Below, one piece after another: positions 20,311 through 30,465 of a stretch of 36,996 bases of DNA. The stretch spans positions 1 through 36,996 of the forward strand of contig ML769894.1 of the NCBI GenBank assembly GCA_009733575.1. The letters are read 5' to 3'. The notes under the pieces are model-generated. The model did no database searches. It was not told the DNA's origin and saw only the letters and a program-made list of their open reading frames with translations. The DNA comes from Gymnopus androsaceus JB14. Taxonomy: Eukaryota > Basidiomycota > Agaricomycetes > Agaricales > Omphalotaceae. The stretch's first letter is position 1; the number at the start of each line of letters is the position of its first letter. A program made the position numbers and the translations under genes.

Positions 20311-20500
20311 CTGATCAATCTATACAGATTCAGGGCAATGATAGGGGCAACAATATAACAATGACAACAAAAAGAACCACCAACAATATGGCTTGGTTCA
20401 ACAAAGTGATTCCCAACAGTAGGGCAAAACCACTCAGGACAACAGACAGTTTGCTCCCTGTACACCTGAGCTCAGTTGCAACAGATGGTTGTTTCTCAGT

Positions 20501-20818
20501 CATCAGCAAAAATGGTCTGGGTCTGGGATAACCTATAGGTCAGACTAAAATGACCTGGGCAACCTGGGCAACCTGGGTGACTTAGGCCACCTAGGAATTT
20601 GCCCAAATCCTGATATCACTTGAGGGTGACTTAGGCCACCTAGGAATTGGCCCAAATCCTGATATCACCAGAGGGAGCCTCATTGCAGCCTGAGCACAAC
20701 TTGAGCACAACCTGAGTGCAACCTGAGCACAACCTGAGGGAACCTGGGGCAGCCTGAAGAAGCCTGAGGAAGCCTGGGATGGCCTGGGATGGCCTAGGAC
20801 AGCCTGAGACAGCCTGAG
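20501..20818. mobile_element. CATCAG-family element with degenerate 10-11-bp repeat body
   Basis: Begins CATCAGCAAAAATGGTCTGG and continues into words such as CCTGGGCAAC, a 60-bp near-duplicate (TGACTTAGGCCACCTAGGAA twice) and a run of CAGCCTGAGC-like units. It is the inverse of 27357-27803 in end and body. A matching right end is not evident near 20818, so it may be one-ended or truncated. Confidence 0.65.
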
Positions 20819-21037
20819 ATTTATCTAGAACTACGATTACAAGCTAAATAGCTTCAATGAACTAGTACATTTAATTATGATGTGTATAATTATCATTAGA
20901 AGAATAGTAGACACCCCAATGATTGGAATTTATCTACATATAATTGCGTAAAATAAGCGCCCAAATAAGCGCCAATCCGCGTGGGTGCCTGTAGACTGTG
21001 TACAATTAAAAGTCTGTTGATGGGGTCAAATCAGATT

Positions 21038-21246
21038 TGTTGAACCAGACTAGAAAAGATATAGCAGAGCTACTATAGCTATGTAAGCATGCAGTGAAAC
21101 ATAAGTAAGGAAAACGGACTTACTCCTCAGTGAACCAGGTATTGGTAAAAGGCTGAGGAGCAAGGCCAATGAACGCACTAGAATGTGCGGGGAAAAAGTC
21201 ACGTGAGAGTCCGAGATAAGATACTACTGATATACCAAATACAACA
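21038..21246 (-). repeat. 3' LTR of copia B (209 bp)
   Basis: On the minus strand begins TGTTGTATTTGG and ends GGTTCAACA. Partner of 26819-27092. Confidence 0.95.
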
Positions 21247-21256
21247 CACCCCCCTT
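21247..21256 (-). other. polypurine tract of copia B
   Basis: The minus strand reads AAGGGGGGTG directly before the 3' LTR. Confidence 0.85.
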
Positions 21257-21292
21257 GGGCTAGAAAGTGACTATAGGAAAGTAAAGTAAATG

Positions 21293-22925
21293 TCAAGAAG
21301 AAGAGATAGAAAAATCAACAGAGGAAAAAGGGACCAGACCAAGACATTCTGTGTGCTTTGTATGAAGTTCCTGCTGAAGAGGTTTTGTAAAAACATCTGC
21401 CACCATGACCATCATTTGAATCCAATGAATTGCAAACTTGCCCTTTGAAACGTGAGAGCAAATAAAGTGGAATTTAATGTTGATGTGTTTGGAATTGGCT
21501 GATGTCGACTCATTGTTTGCGATCTGAATGCCAGAGCGGTTATCAGAGAACATAGGGAATGGAATGGGTAAAGAGAGGTGAAGATCAGTTGCAAACAAGC
21601 GGATCCACAGTAATTCTCTCAAGATGTGCGTGAGAGCCATGTACTCAGCCTCAGTTGAGGATAAGGCCACGGCCTTCTGTTTTCTGGATGACCATGAAAC
21701 AAGACCACCGTATAGGAAAATCAAAAACCCAGAGATAGAGAGACAATCCTCCGGATTTGTTGCCCAGTCCACATCAGAAAAGAGAGACTGACGGCGGGAT
21801 GTTCTGGATGACCGCTAGGTGATTACCTCCCAGAACTAACACCCATTCAATAGATCCAGCTAAATAGCAAAGTACTCGTTTCGCCGAAACCATGTGTTTG
21901 AATGTGGGGCTTGCATTGTACATCCCGAGGGCCGGTGCAGTGTAGGCAAGATCGGGACAAGATATAGTGGCTAGCCAGTTGAGAGCACCAACCAAAGCCT
22001 GGTACAAAACCATCCAATTAGCTCGAGAGATTTCCGGACACGCATTGACATCAACATTGTCATCCATCTTGCGAAGGGCTTCACTCAATGGAACGTGCTG
22101 GGTTTTACACTCTAGCATATTGTGCTGTTCCAGCAGATCAAGAATGTAGGCAGACTGGTCAATGTATAACTCCCGCTTGGAACGATTCCGCCAAATACGC
22201 ATTCCAATGAACATGGAGGCTGTCCCCAAATCTTTGACCTGGAAGTAGGTGTTGAGTTGTCACATAAACCACACATATAGAGGCATTGAGTTGCAAGTGG
22301 CTAGCCCATCGTCCACATGCACCGGAATGATGAGCTGGAGAGGTGACCCATCCGAAGGCATAGGGATAGAGGAGTCAGGTGGTTGTAAGCATTGTCCAAT
22401 GAAAACGGCATGGTCAACTTCACTTCTAGGTAGGCCAATCTCCTCTATGGCCTTACGCAGAGTACAGTACCAAGCAAAGCTAGTTTGGCGGAGGCTGTAA
22501 AGTGCACAATGTAAACGAAGAACAGGGGATGAGTTCTTGAATTCATAACCAGGGATCTGTCTGCAGTAAACTTCCTCCTTAAGAGGAGCATTCAGAAAGG
22601 CCTGTTTAACATTGAAGGTGAACAGTTCCCAGTCCAGACAAGCAGCCATTGCGAGTAAAATCCAAATGCCTGAGATACGAGCTACTGGTGAAGAAGTCTC
22701 ACCATAATCGTCAGGGCGTTGGGTGAAACCACAAACAACCAGATGTGCTTTGGATTTTGTGATGACGCCTTCCGAGTTCCGTTTCCACGTGTATACCTAC
22801 TTTAACCCTATGGGCTTCCTATCTTTTGGAAGTTTCGATGCTGAATATACACCCAAATCCTGGAGTCCTGTGAGTTCCTTGGCTTCGGCAGTTAGCCAAT
22901 GTTCCATGTCACTGCATCATAGCAG
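21293..22925 (-). pseudogene. copia B reverse transcriptase and RNase H, broken
   Basis: RT starts near KDRKPIGLK (22830s), has a stop where the family has Trp in KW(V), then FTFNVKQAFLNAPLKEEVY and the catalytic IPVHVDDGLAT. A TGA at 22260-22262 follows YVWFM; the frame resumes with VKDLGTASMFIGMRI and ALVGALNWLATISCPDLAY. A frameshift near 21773 precedes RNase H: DVDWATNPED, SSRKQKAVALSSTEAEYMAL, SDNRSGIQIA, KHINIKFHFI and ADVFTKPL. Catalytic residues are mostly retained, but stops and frameshift make it non-functional. Confidence 0.92.
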
Positions 22926-23279
22926 TTCTTTTCGAGAGCGCGGAAGTTGGGATTCGTCACTGTGATAAGTCCGGAAGGTAGGTGCAGCAAAAGTGTTGGT
23001 AGGTTCCTGTGCAAGGTTGTTGGGTAGTATCAGGGTGTCCGGAGTATAGGTGAAGTCGAAAGGGTCAATAGGGTTTTGATCAAACGCTTCTGAGAGGATC
23101 TCGTCAGCGAATGTGTATGCTACGAAGTCACGTATTGCTGCACAAGACTGGATCACAAGAGTGGGTTGTTGGCAGTGGGATCGAAGTTTGGATGTGTAGG
23201 AATCCCTATGGGCTAAATCCTTCTCGACTTCAGAAGTAGGAGGATCAAGGGAAGGGTCCCAATTGACACTACATTTGGC

Positions 23280-25020
23280 TCACGGAGCATTGAGTTGCCC
23301 AAACTCATGTTCATTGAATATAACGCAGTCATGTGGGACAATGTGATAAGCCCCATTCAGATCCCTAACTCGATAGCCAGCGGTTTCGTACCCAACAAAG
23401 ATGGCCTTGGTGTATTTCGGGCTCAATTTTCATTGTATCTCCTTTGGAACCCAGAAGTAGCATTGACACCCCCATACCCTGAGATGAGCATAATCAGGTT
23501 TCTTCTTATGCATCTTCTCGAAGGGTGTGACTTCATCATCTAATGCTGACGTAGGTAGACGAGTAATGAGATAAGTCGCCATATCAACAGCATCACCCCA
23601 GAACGACATTGGTAAGCTGGAAGCTTGCAGTAATACCATTGCCATGTCTTGCACCCGTCGTATCCATTGTTCAGCCTTGCCATTCTGCCAGTGCGCATAC
23701 GGGGCTGTAGAGGCATCAGAAATGCCTCTATTCTGTATGAACTCCTTGGTCTTCTCATCATGAAACTCTTTAGCGCCATCCATACGGATAGCACCAGTGC
23801 GATTGCCGCTGATACATTCCCATTCGTTTACTGTGGTAACGACATGTTCAAATGCATGGGAGCGTTTTGAAAGATTTCTTGTGCTGATGAGAGAGGTAGC
23901 GGCATCACCAATGAGGTGAAAATGGAGAGCACCATGAGGAGTTTTGACAGGCATTGGACCGCAGGTGTCCATTAAGAGGAGTTCCATTGGTTCAGAAGGA
24001 CGTTCGATGGACAAGGTGTGAGACAGATGGGGTTGTTTGCCTTTGATACAAGGCAGGCAGTATCTCCATACCTTTCCCATTCCATGTTATCCCGGTTCCG
24101 TAGGTACCTTTTACAACTTTGTTGATGAGATATTGACCTGCATGGCCAAAACGTTCGTGCCAGAGGTAAAGGTCCATGTCACGGGGAGAGAAGGAAGGGA
24201 AGGCAGTTGGACTAGACATGGCTGAGGATGTGCTGTCCGGAGGAGTCTGGAATTGACCCTCAAAGAAAATTAAACGGTGTTCAATTCTCGCAGTGAAATA
24301 ATCACGCAATGAAACCGTCTCTCGGTTGGTACCTGGGATATATATCTTCACAGAAGAACTGTCGCAAACGATACTAAAGCTGTTCTCCAGGAGTGCCCCT
24401 TGTGAAATGAGATTCACAGGAGCATCAGGAGCATGGAGACAACCAAGTAACTCAAGTACCAGGAATTGGTCAGATTCCGCAATATGAGTCCTGAAACGGC
24501 AAGTTCCAGATGCGAGAGTCTTCATTGAACCGGAGTTTGCTGTAGTGACAGACACAGCACCAGTAGGATCATAGGTGTGGAAGTAGGAACGATCTCTGAT
24601 GATGTGGTTTGTGCAAGTGGAGTCGAGTAGAGTTGAATGTCCATTTATAACTGAAGCGAAGGCAAATTCGTCCAATGTATGAAGATTATCCAAGGTATTG
24701 GCTGAGGCAGAAAAAGGCTCAAGGAAAGCATGCGCGGGATACAAGGAAATTTGTAGGTCTTTGTTCAAAGTAGAGGCAGTTACAGGTTTGCTACCTACAT
24801 TTCCATCCTGCTCCAAAGCAGTAGAGTTTGTTGCTATATTGGCCCTCGGTCCATGTTTCTGGCCGGTATTATTGTTAGAGTCCTTGTGCATGCCACCCCA
24901 ATCACCTGAGCCAGGCGTGCTCATCCCAGCACCCCCATTCTCATTATTCGAACCACCCCCATTCCGAGACTTCCAACCGTTACGGCCATTCTGATTACCA
25001 TTGGAGTTGTTGTGTTTGCC
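23280..25020 (-). pseudogene. copia B protease and integrase, broken
   Basis: The protease site reads LLDSTCTNHIIRDRSYF, with Thr where the family has Gly (DSG), so activity is doubtful. GAG_pre-integrase (LYLWHERFGHAGQYLINKV) follows. A frameshift near 24080 leads into the zinc motif CLPCIKGKQPH. The core has Asp in LLMDTCGPMPV, Asp in IRMDGAKEFHD and Glu in HWQNGKAEQWIRRV, so the DDE triad is intact. TGA stops follow at 23430-23432 (before KLSPKYTKAIFVGYE) and at about 23281 (after FGQLNAP). The integrase would insert element cDNA. Confidence 0.9.
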
Positions 25021-26664
25021 TCATAGCTCCTTGGAGTGTTTATCATTCTCGTAGGCAGCGTGAACTTCACTGGTGTAGGCATGGAAGGCATTGTAGTTGA
25101 GAGGTTTGTTGGGAAAAAGCTCAGGATGATCGATATGTTTTTGGATTTCATGGGCAATGTGGGAGCATGGGCGAGACGAAGGAAGAAGTTGGGCGAAGGT
25201 TGAAAGGAGAGTGGGCCAGACAATGGGATAACCAGCAGATTGTAAGCAGCCAACCATAGACTTCCACTTGACAATCCACTCAGGGATCTTGTCGCCTTCA
25301 ATGTGTGTAGTGCGTAGCTTCGATTCCAGTATCGCGAGACCCATGGATTGTCGGTGAGAACAGAACTGTGCCCAAAGGGCTAGATACATGTCTCAAGCGG
25401 TACATGGCATGCCAGTGACGTAGTCTAAAGCAGGAGGTAATATACCTTGAGCTTCTTTCGACAAGCGATTGGTGATAACTTGGACCACAACCGCATCCCT
25501 GGAATCCCAAATCTCCTGAGCACGTATTTCCTGTGGCAAGGCATCTTCTCCGACCTCAGGATGATAGGAAGGAGTATTCCAAACCGTCTTTCTGATTGCT
25601 TCAGGTGGGGTCGAAACAATGATGTGGTTAATAAGTTTAGCACCTATCAACACACCCTGTATCGTATGCTCCCATTGCGGAAATGTCTTGTCATCCTTCA
25701 GTATGGGAGTGTCTTTGATCGCTGCCAGAAGACCAGCCAGCATGATGGGCGATGACGCAGAAGACACATCCAACGTAGGAGAATCCGGATCAGGAGCGAG
25801 CGAGAGGCATTGCGGAGGAATCTCCCATACACCATTGTCGACCGTTTGTGTTTGAATGGGAGCAGGTTGTTGTGAAGGTAGATCAGGAGGAGGGAGGGCA
25901 GTGATGGAGGGAGTAGGAGTGCCAGGGCCAGAGCTAGTTTCGTCAACATCCATGGCAGACGGAGCGCGTTGAGCCGGTTGCAGTCCTGTCGGTTGCACGT
26001 ATGTAGAGAAAGGAGCTGTAGGTACAGAAAAGGATATGTAAGGGGTATGTACTGGATGATGATCTTGTGTCGACAGCATATACTGTTGTTGGGGAAGGGA
26101 TTGAGGATAAGAAGGCATGCATACAGGGAAGGGATTTACAGGATTATGAATTGATTGTATATTCGAAACGGTGGAGTAAGGAAGATATGGGAAAGTTGCG
26201 TTATTATTATGCTGATGCTGAAAAGTATGCGGAGAAGAAACAGCATTAAAACTTTGCAAGTGAAAATTCTGTGCATTCAAAAATGGATTATGTGAATGAT
26301 TCGGAGGAGAAAGAAACAGATTATTGCGACTTTGATATGTAGTAAAAGAGTCCATTGAAGGAAAGGAAGTGTGCACCGACGGGGAATGCAGAGAGCCATG
26401 TTCAGGCAGGGCCTGCCCCTGGCTAGCAGAGGTCGGAAATCCTGCAAATGCGCGCTGACCCTGCTGTTGGGCAACAAAGTTGGTGATTGGAGTGGGTAGT
26501 TGATGCGGAAGTGGAGGACTGAAGGGATTCTCGACGTGTTCCATGGTGTAGCGAAGGCTGTCTGCGTGAACACGTTGGCAATAAAGATGACCATCAGCCC
26601 CTCGAATAGGAGGCAGAGAACCGAGAACGTCCGTTAGATCCATCAATGAGCCAGATCCATCCAT
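25021..26664 (-). pseudogene. copia B gag, two in-frame stops
   Basis: The frame starts at 26664 (MDGSGSLMDLTDVLGSLPPI). The first ~270 residues are Pro/Gln/His/Ser-rich and look disordered, an unusual N-terminal extension for copia gag. A gag core follows (LLAAIKDTPILKDDKTFPQW, then LALWAQFCSHRQSMGLAILE). TGA codons interrupt at 25393-25395 and 25021-25023. Past the second stop the frame goes on into an Asn/Gly-rich stretch (NGNQNGRNGWKSRNGGG) that leads to protease in the same frame. No CCHC knuckle seen. Confidence 0.85.
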
Positions 26665-26806
26665 CAGACACCTTCATGGATTTATCGAGCGTGCCGAGCC
26701 AACCAGGAGTCAACAAAAAAAGCGTGTAGACCAGTGAAAAAAAACCGAATTTGAGCCAATTATACCTGGGCAATATCTTTGCTGGTATAGAAAAACTCAA
26801 AAAAGA

Positions 26807-26818
26807 GGTCCCATAACC
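26807..26818 (-). other. primer-binding site of copia B, half-tRNA type
   Basis: Minus strand GGTTATGGGACC directly after the 5' LTR. Its complement GGTCCCATAACC matches the initiator tRNA-Met anticodon stem-loop (GGGCYCAUAACC-type) with one or two differences. Confidence 0.7.
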
Positions 26819-27092
26819 TGTTGAACCAGACTAGGAAAGATATAGCAGAGCTATCCTCAGCGAACCAGGTAGTGGTAAAAGGCTATATTGCATACCTAGG
26901 AAAGATATAGCAGAGCTACTATAGCTATGTAAGTATGCAGTGAAACATAAGTAAGGAAAACGGACTTACTCCTCAGCGAACCAGGTAGTGGTAAAAGGCT
27001 GAGGAGCAAGGCCAATGAACGCGCTAGAATGTGCGGGGCAAAAGTCACGTGAGAGTCCGAGATAAGATACTACTGATATACCAAATACGACA
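26819..27092 (-). repeat. 5' LTR of copia B (274 bp) with 65-bp internal duplication
   Basis: Same ends as 21038-21246 but 65 bp longer. The extra block (about 26854-26918) repeats CAGCGAACCAGGTAGTGG from further into the LTR and then AGGAAAGATATAGCAGAGCT from its start. Confidence 0.9.
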
Positions 27093-27356
27093 AGATTCAT
27101 CATAAAGTAACAGTTAACTTGATAAATATGTTAGTCTACTTGAACTTGAGTTAAAAATACTTAAGTGAGGTGTTCTGAGTCATAAGTTAAGGCTAGTAAA
27201 ACATTAATGAGTCTCGAAAAATAAGTTCACTTTGAAATAAGTCAAATATCCATGAGTTTAATGAGGTAATAAGGTTTCAGTAAGATAGACATGGAAATTG
27301 AGCAAAAAGATAAAGCTGAATAATAAAGTATGAGAATTATTTTTTGGGTTGTATGA

Positions 27357-27803
27357 CTCAGCAGAAGTATCCCTAGGTTACCTCAAGTTGCCTCAGGCTT
27401 CCCAGGCTTCCCTAGGCTTCCTCAGGCTTCCTCAGGCTTCCTCAGGCTTCCTCAGGCTTCCTCAGGTTCCCTCAGGCTTCCTCAGGTTCCCTCAGGCTTC
27501 CTCAGGCTTCCTCAGGCTTCCTCAGGTTCCCTCAGGCTTCCTCAGGCTTCCTCAGGCTTCCTCAGGCTTCCTCAGGCTTCCTCAGGCTTCCTCAGGCTTC
27601 CTCAGGCTTCCTCAGGTTTCCTCAGGTTTCCTCAGGTTCCCTCAGGCTCCCTCAGGACTCCTTCAAAAAGCCCAGGAATAAGGGGGTGGACTTATGAAAG
27701 CCTGGGAGACCTAGGTGTCCTGTGTGTCCTGGGTGTCCTAGGAGACCTAGGTAGTCCTTAGGTGTCCTCAGGTTATCCAAGGCCCAGACCATTTTTGCTG
27801 ATG
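27357..27803. mobile_element. CATCAG-family element with 10-bp minisatellite body (447 bp)
   Basis: The right end reads GGCCCAGACCATTTTTGCTG ATG, the inverse of the left end of 20501-20818. The left end CTCAGCAGAAGTAT is a weaker partner. The body is a 10-bp tandem array (27391-27660), then CCTAGG/GTGTCCT words. Confidence 0.7.
27391..27660. repeat. minisatellite, about 27 units of 10 bp
   Basis: Unit CCTCAGGCTT, many copies identical, variants CCTCAGGTTC at intervals. Because 10 is not a multiple of 3, the array reads as a 10-residue peptide repeat (GFLRLPQASS) in a long open frame on the plus strand (27349-27681); this is not a gene. Confidence 0.95.
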
Positions 27804-27976
27804 GTGGTCATACTAGACTCCTCAAAACTAAACAACAATTTGACTTGGTTTAAGTTGAGTTTTTCACAGTTGTTAGGATTATAGGTCTCTAACACTGGGT
27901 GCAATAAATAACTCTCTTCCATACCAAATGAAGTATTACTTTGGTTCACAAGGGATTGGTATCTTTCCTGTCTCAA
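27773..27976 (-). other. small open frame ending in the repeat element
   Basis: A 67-codon frame reads NTSFGMEESYLLHPVLETYN and ends SMTTISKNGLGLG at a stop inside the CATCAG element, so its last residues are encoded by the element terminus. A possible 3' splice acceptor (TTGATGTAG) lies just upstream on the minus strand, and TATAAAAG at 28071-28078. I recognise no domain; an exon, a relic or chance are all possible. Confidence 0.2.
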
Positions 27977-28539
27977 CTGTAGTCTCAGCCATAGCTACAT
28001 CAATGAGGATTCACACTAACAACAAATGAGGTCCAAAGGTAACTTGTTTTGCAAAGGAAATATAGCTAGGCTTTTATACTACTCTTGGCCAGATGCTGGT
28101 TTAAATAATAAAGTACTTTGAGAATCAGGACAAATGGTACAACTTGTTTCAGAAAGGAGAAATCATAGTAAAATAGTCCATATAATGCATATCTGTCCAA
28201 CCCTAATGTCCGTTTGTCTGCTTCTTATGGGTATTACACCCTATTTCTGTCTGAGTTATGCACCTTTGGTCCTTTCCTGGGCAACGTGTACTGCTATGCA
28301 GCTGATGCATGCCTGGTGCCATGCTCACTAATCCCATCATATTTCTGTTTCTTGTTGTAGCCTATTACATTCATCTTTCCTTTCTTGCTATTGTCATTCT
28401 CTGTTCTTGTAGCTTCCCAACCATATCCATATTTCTATATTTCTGGAGTAGATTTGTGCAGGAAAACACCAACTAATGTGCAGTGTTCTTCACCTAGCTT
28501 GAACCTCTTTCTATTATGCATCATTTCTTCCATTTCTCG
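27977..28539. other. no gene assigned; TATA-like box on minus strand
   Basis: TATAAAAG on the minus strand at 28071-28078. No domain seen. It may contain the end of the peptidase-PHD pseudogene, whose readable blocks fade near 28540. Confidence 0.35.
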
Positions 28540-29652
28540 GCAGACACGTATGCCTTCCAAACCTGGTACACATCACCTTGAGGGCCTACGTACAGTTCTT
28601 CTTCTCTTATTTCATTCTTTTGGCATACTGACATCATCCATTGTTTGGCGCCTAACAAATTATCAGCACTTCCTCAGTATCAAGCTTTGAGGGAAGCCTT
28701 GGTTATCATGACAACCTCAACATCAGCCCACTTGAATTGGTTCTGTCTCATTTTGCGAAGTCCATATCTTTTCCACAAATCCCTGAGTTACTTGTCTTCA
28801 GAGTGTATCCTTTTGGGTGCAAGTCTATGTGGGCAATGTGCCTCTTTTACATGAGTGCTGGTGTTGACATACCAGTGGCTCTCCGCTACCAGACTACAGT
28901 TTCCTACAAACTACTTAGAGCTGATATCCAATTTAATACCATGGCTCTGTTGGTCCAAGTACTTCCACACTTATTAGACTTGTTGCAGCTACCAGCTTGG
29001 GCTCACTATAGCTCTCTTATACCATCTCTAGAAGCAAACTTGTCAAGAATTGTGTTCTCGAGGTCTTGCTGAAAAATTGGCATATTAAAAGCCCTTTGTA
29101 ATCTTTCTGCAGTCCATCAGCAATATCTGAAGCAGGAACATTGTGAATGATGTTATTGGCAAGATCATTTTCAATGGCATGCCACATCTGAACAGTCCCA
29201 GTTAATGACTGCTCATCTCAAGAGATTAGACAACCCAATAGTAGTATACACCATTGCTCTGGACCAGGATACCTTTCCCAGGACTACATAAATATATTAA
29301 GTCCTTGGAAAGGAGAATGTTGACACAAGAAAACTTACAAAAGACGGCTAGACACTGTCTCTAATCTTGGTATTTTAATCTTTGGAAGCATCCTCCTGAG
29401 CTCATGGAATTCCAAAGTGGGTGCAATATCACACTCATGGCACCAAAATGGGTCTGGAATTTCACTTGTGAGCTGCATAGTAAGGCATGAAACATGAGTG
29501 TAATTTGGACAGACACTGCATTGAACAGTTTTTGCTCTGCAGGTTCTTGGTACCCATCAGATTCAACTCCACACCTGCAGAGTACATGATGGGGTGAGGA
29601 TGGGAGTGGTAAGCTGGAGTATGTGGGTGGAGTACCGGCAGTCTCAGAGTAT
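28540..29652 (-). pseudogene. PHD finger and downstream blocks of the broken peptidase-PHD gene
   Basis: Continues the gene in frame across the solo LTR: VYSETAGTPP, then a PHD-type C4HC3 pattern, CRCGVESDGYQEPAEQKLF and, after a one-base frameshift, CSVCPNYTHVSCL ... DPFWCHECD. PHD fingers usually read histone tails. A 55-bp intron (29284-29338, GTAAGT..TGTAG) follows VSSRL. The next exon has PGKGILVQSNGVYYYW, NVPASDIADGLQKDYKG, and, further on, WKRYGLRKMRQNQFKWADVE and QGDVYQVWKAYVSAEKWKK. These blocks look coding but lie in different frames with stops between. I do not know the family of the last blocks. The 3' end is not defined. Confidence 0.6.
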
Positions 29653-29795
29653 ACTAGTGTTATGACCCAGCCCCCCTACACTTTTTCCAACCAATAACTA
29701 CCCACAACTACTGGGTTATCTTATCTCACAACTACCAACAATCAGTTCCAGTCATGTGGATACACTTACATACAGCTGGCATAGCCTTCCCATAG

Positions 29796-29903
29796 CCTTC
29801 ACTGGCTGTACCACAGCCTACTGAGGCTGTATACATGGCCACACCATTGCCTTCACTGGCTGTACCACAGCCCACCAAGGCTGTACCTATAGCCACACCA
29901 TAG
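29796..29903. repeat. two 54-bp tandem units in the solo LTR
   Basis: CCTTCACTGGCTGTACCACA begins both units; a third, degraded unit follows. The minus-strand peptide repeat it gives (GCGTASEG) is not a gene. Confidence 0.85.
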
Positions 29904-30078
29904 CCTCCCATACTTATCCCCATAGCCACTTCATAGCATACCAAGGCTATGTACACTGCCCACTAATATCTGAATACCTAGATACAGCCTCTCTACAGCT
30001 TTAACACTGCCAGAGATATACTACAATACTATTGGCTAGTTCTATTATATAGCATAGCCTTACATACAGTAGAAACAC

Positions 30079-30086
30079 TATAAAAG
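30079..30086 (+). promoter_or_regulatory. LTR TATA box
   Basis: TATAAAAG about 420 bp into the LTR, at the expected U3/R border. Confidence 0.6.
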
Positions 30087-30234
30087 CTGGGCGAAATCCA
30101 CTGTAAAGCCCCAGCTTGAGTATTTTGATTAACTTACTTCTCTTTGAGATTACCATCTTGAAGATATTGAGCTCACTGTCTTGTTTACTTTCTGCTGTCT
30201 CAACTACATTTGATCTCTGATCAAATCTTCCTGT

Positions 30235-30465
30235 TACTATTACTGTTGACAACCAACTATCCAGTACTCTCCGGCTATTGTTACCATTACTGTTGACAAC
30301 TAACTGTCCAGTACTCTCCGGCTATTGTTACCATTACTGTTGACAACCAACTGTCCAGTACTCTCCAGCTATTATCACCATTACTGTTGACAGCCAGTGT
30401 CCAGTACTTATCAGCTACTACTACTAATACTGTTGACAACCAGCATCCAGTACTTATCAACTAAT
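30235..30465. repeat. about five tandem units of ~47 bp in the solo LTR
   Basis: Each unit contains TACTGTTGACAACCAACTGT followed by CCAGTACTCTCCGGCT. The first three are near-identical; the last two have decayed. It lies downstream of the TATA box, in the R/U5 part. Confidence 0.85.

Larger units (their letters stand above)
21038..27092 (-). mobile_element. Ty1/copia LTR retrotransposon B, full length, inactive
   Basis: LTRs at 21038-21246 and 26819-27092 begin and end TG..CA and are flanked by the exact duplication AGATT (21033-21037, 27093-27097). Gene order on the minus strand is gag, protease, integrase, RT, RNase H. Apart from a 65-bp insertion in the 5' LTR, the LTRs differ at about 7 of 209 positions (about 97% by eye), so it is probably younger than element A. 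It is a different lineage from A: its LTRs are half the length and its gag is unlike A's. Many in-frame stops and at least two frameshifts. Confidence 0.95.

Noticed and set aside
3942..25395. Idea that TGA is a sense codon (Trp or Arg) in this organism
   Set aside because: The many TGA codons occur only in transposon relics that also carry frameshifts, TAG and TAA stops and lost catalytic residues; the open helicase frame contains none.
27349..27681. Open frame of 110 codons with GFLRLPQASS repeats
   Set aside because: It is the forced translation of a 10-bp tandem repeat; equal frames exist in other phases and no start context or homolog is visible.
29732..29956. Minus frame with GCGTASEG repeats
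   Set aside because: Translation of a 54-bp tandem repeat inside a solo LTR.
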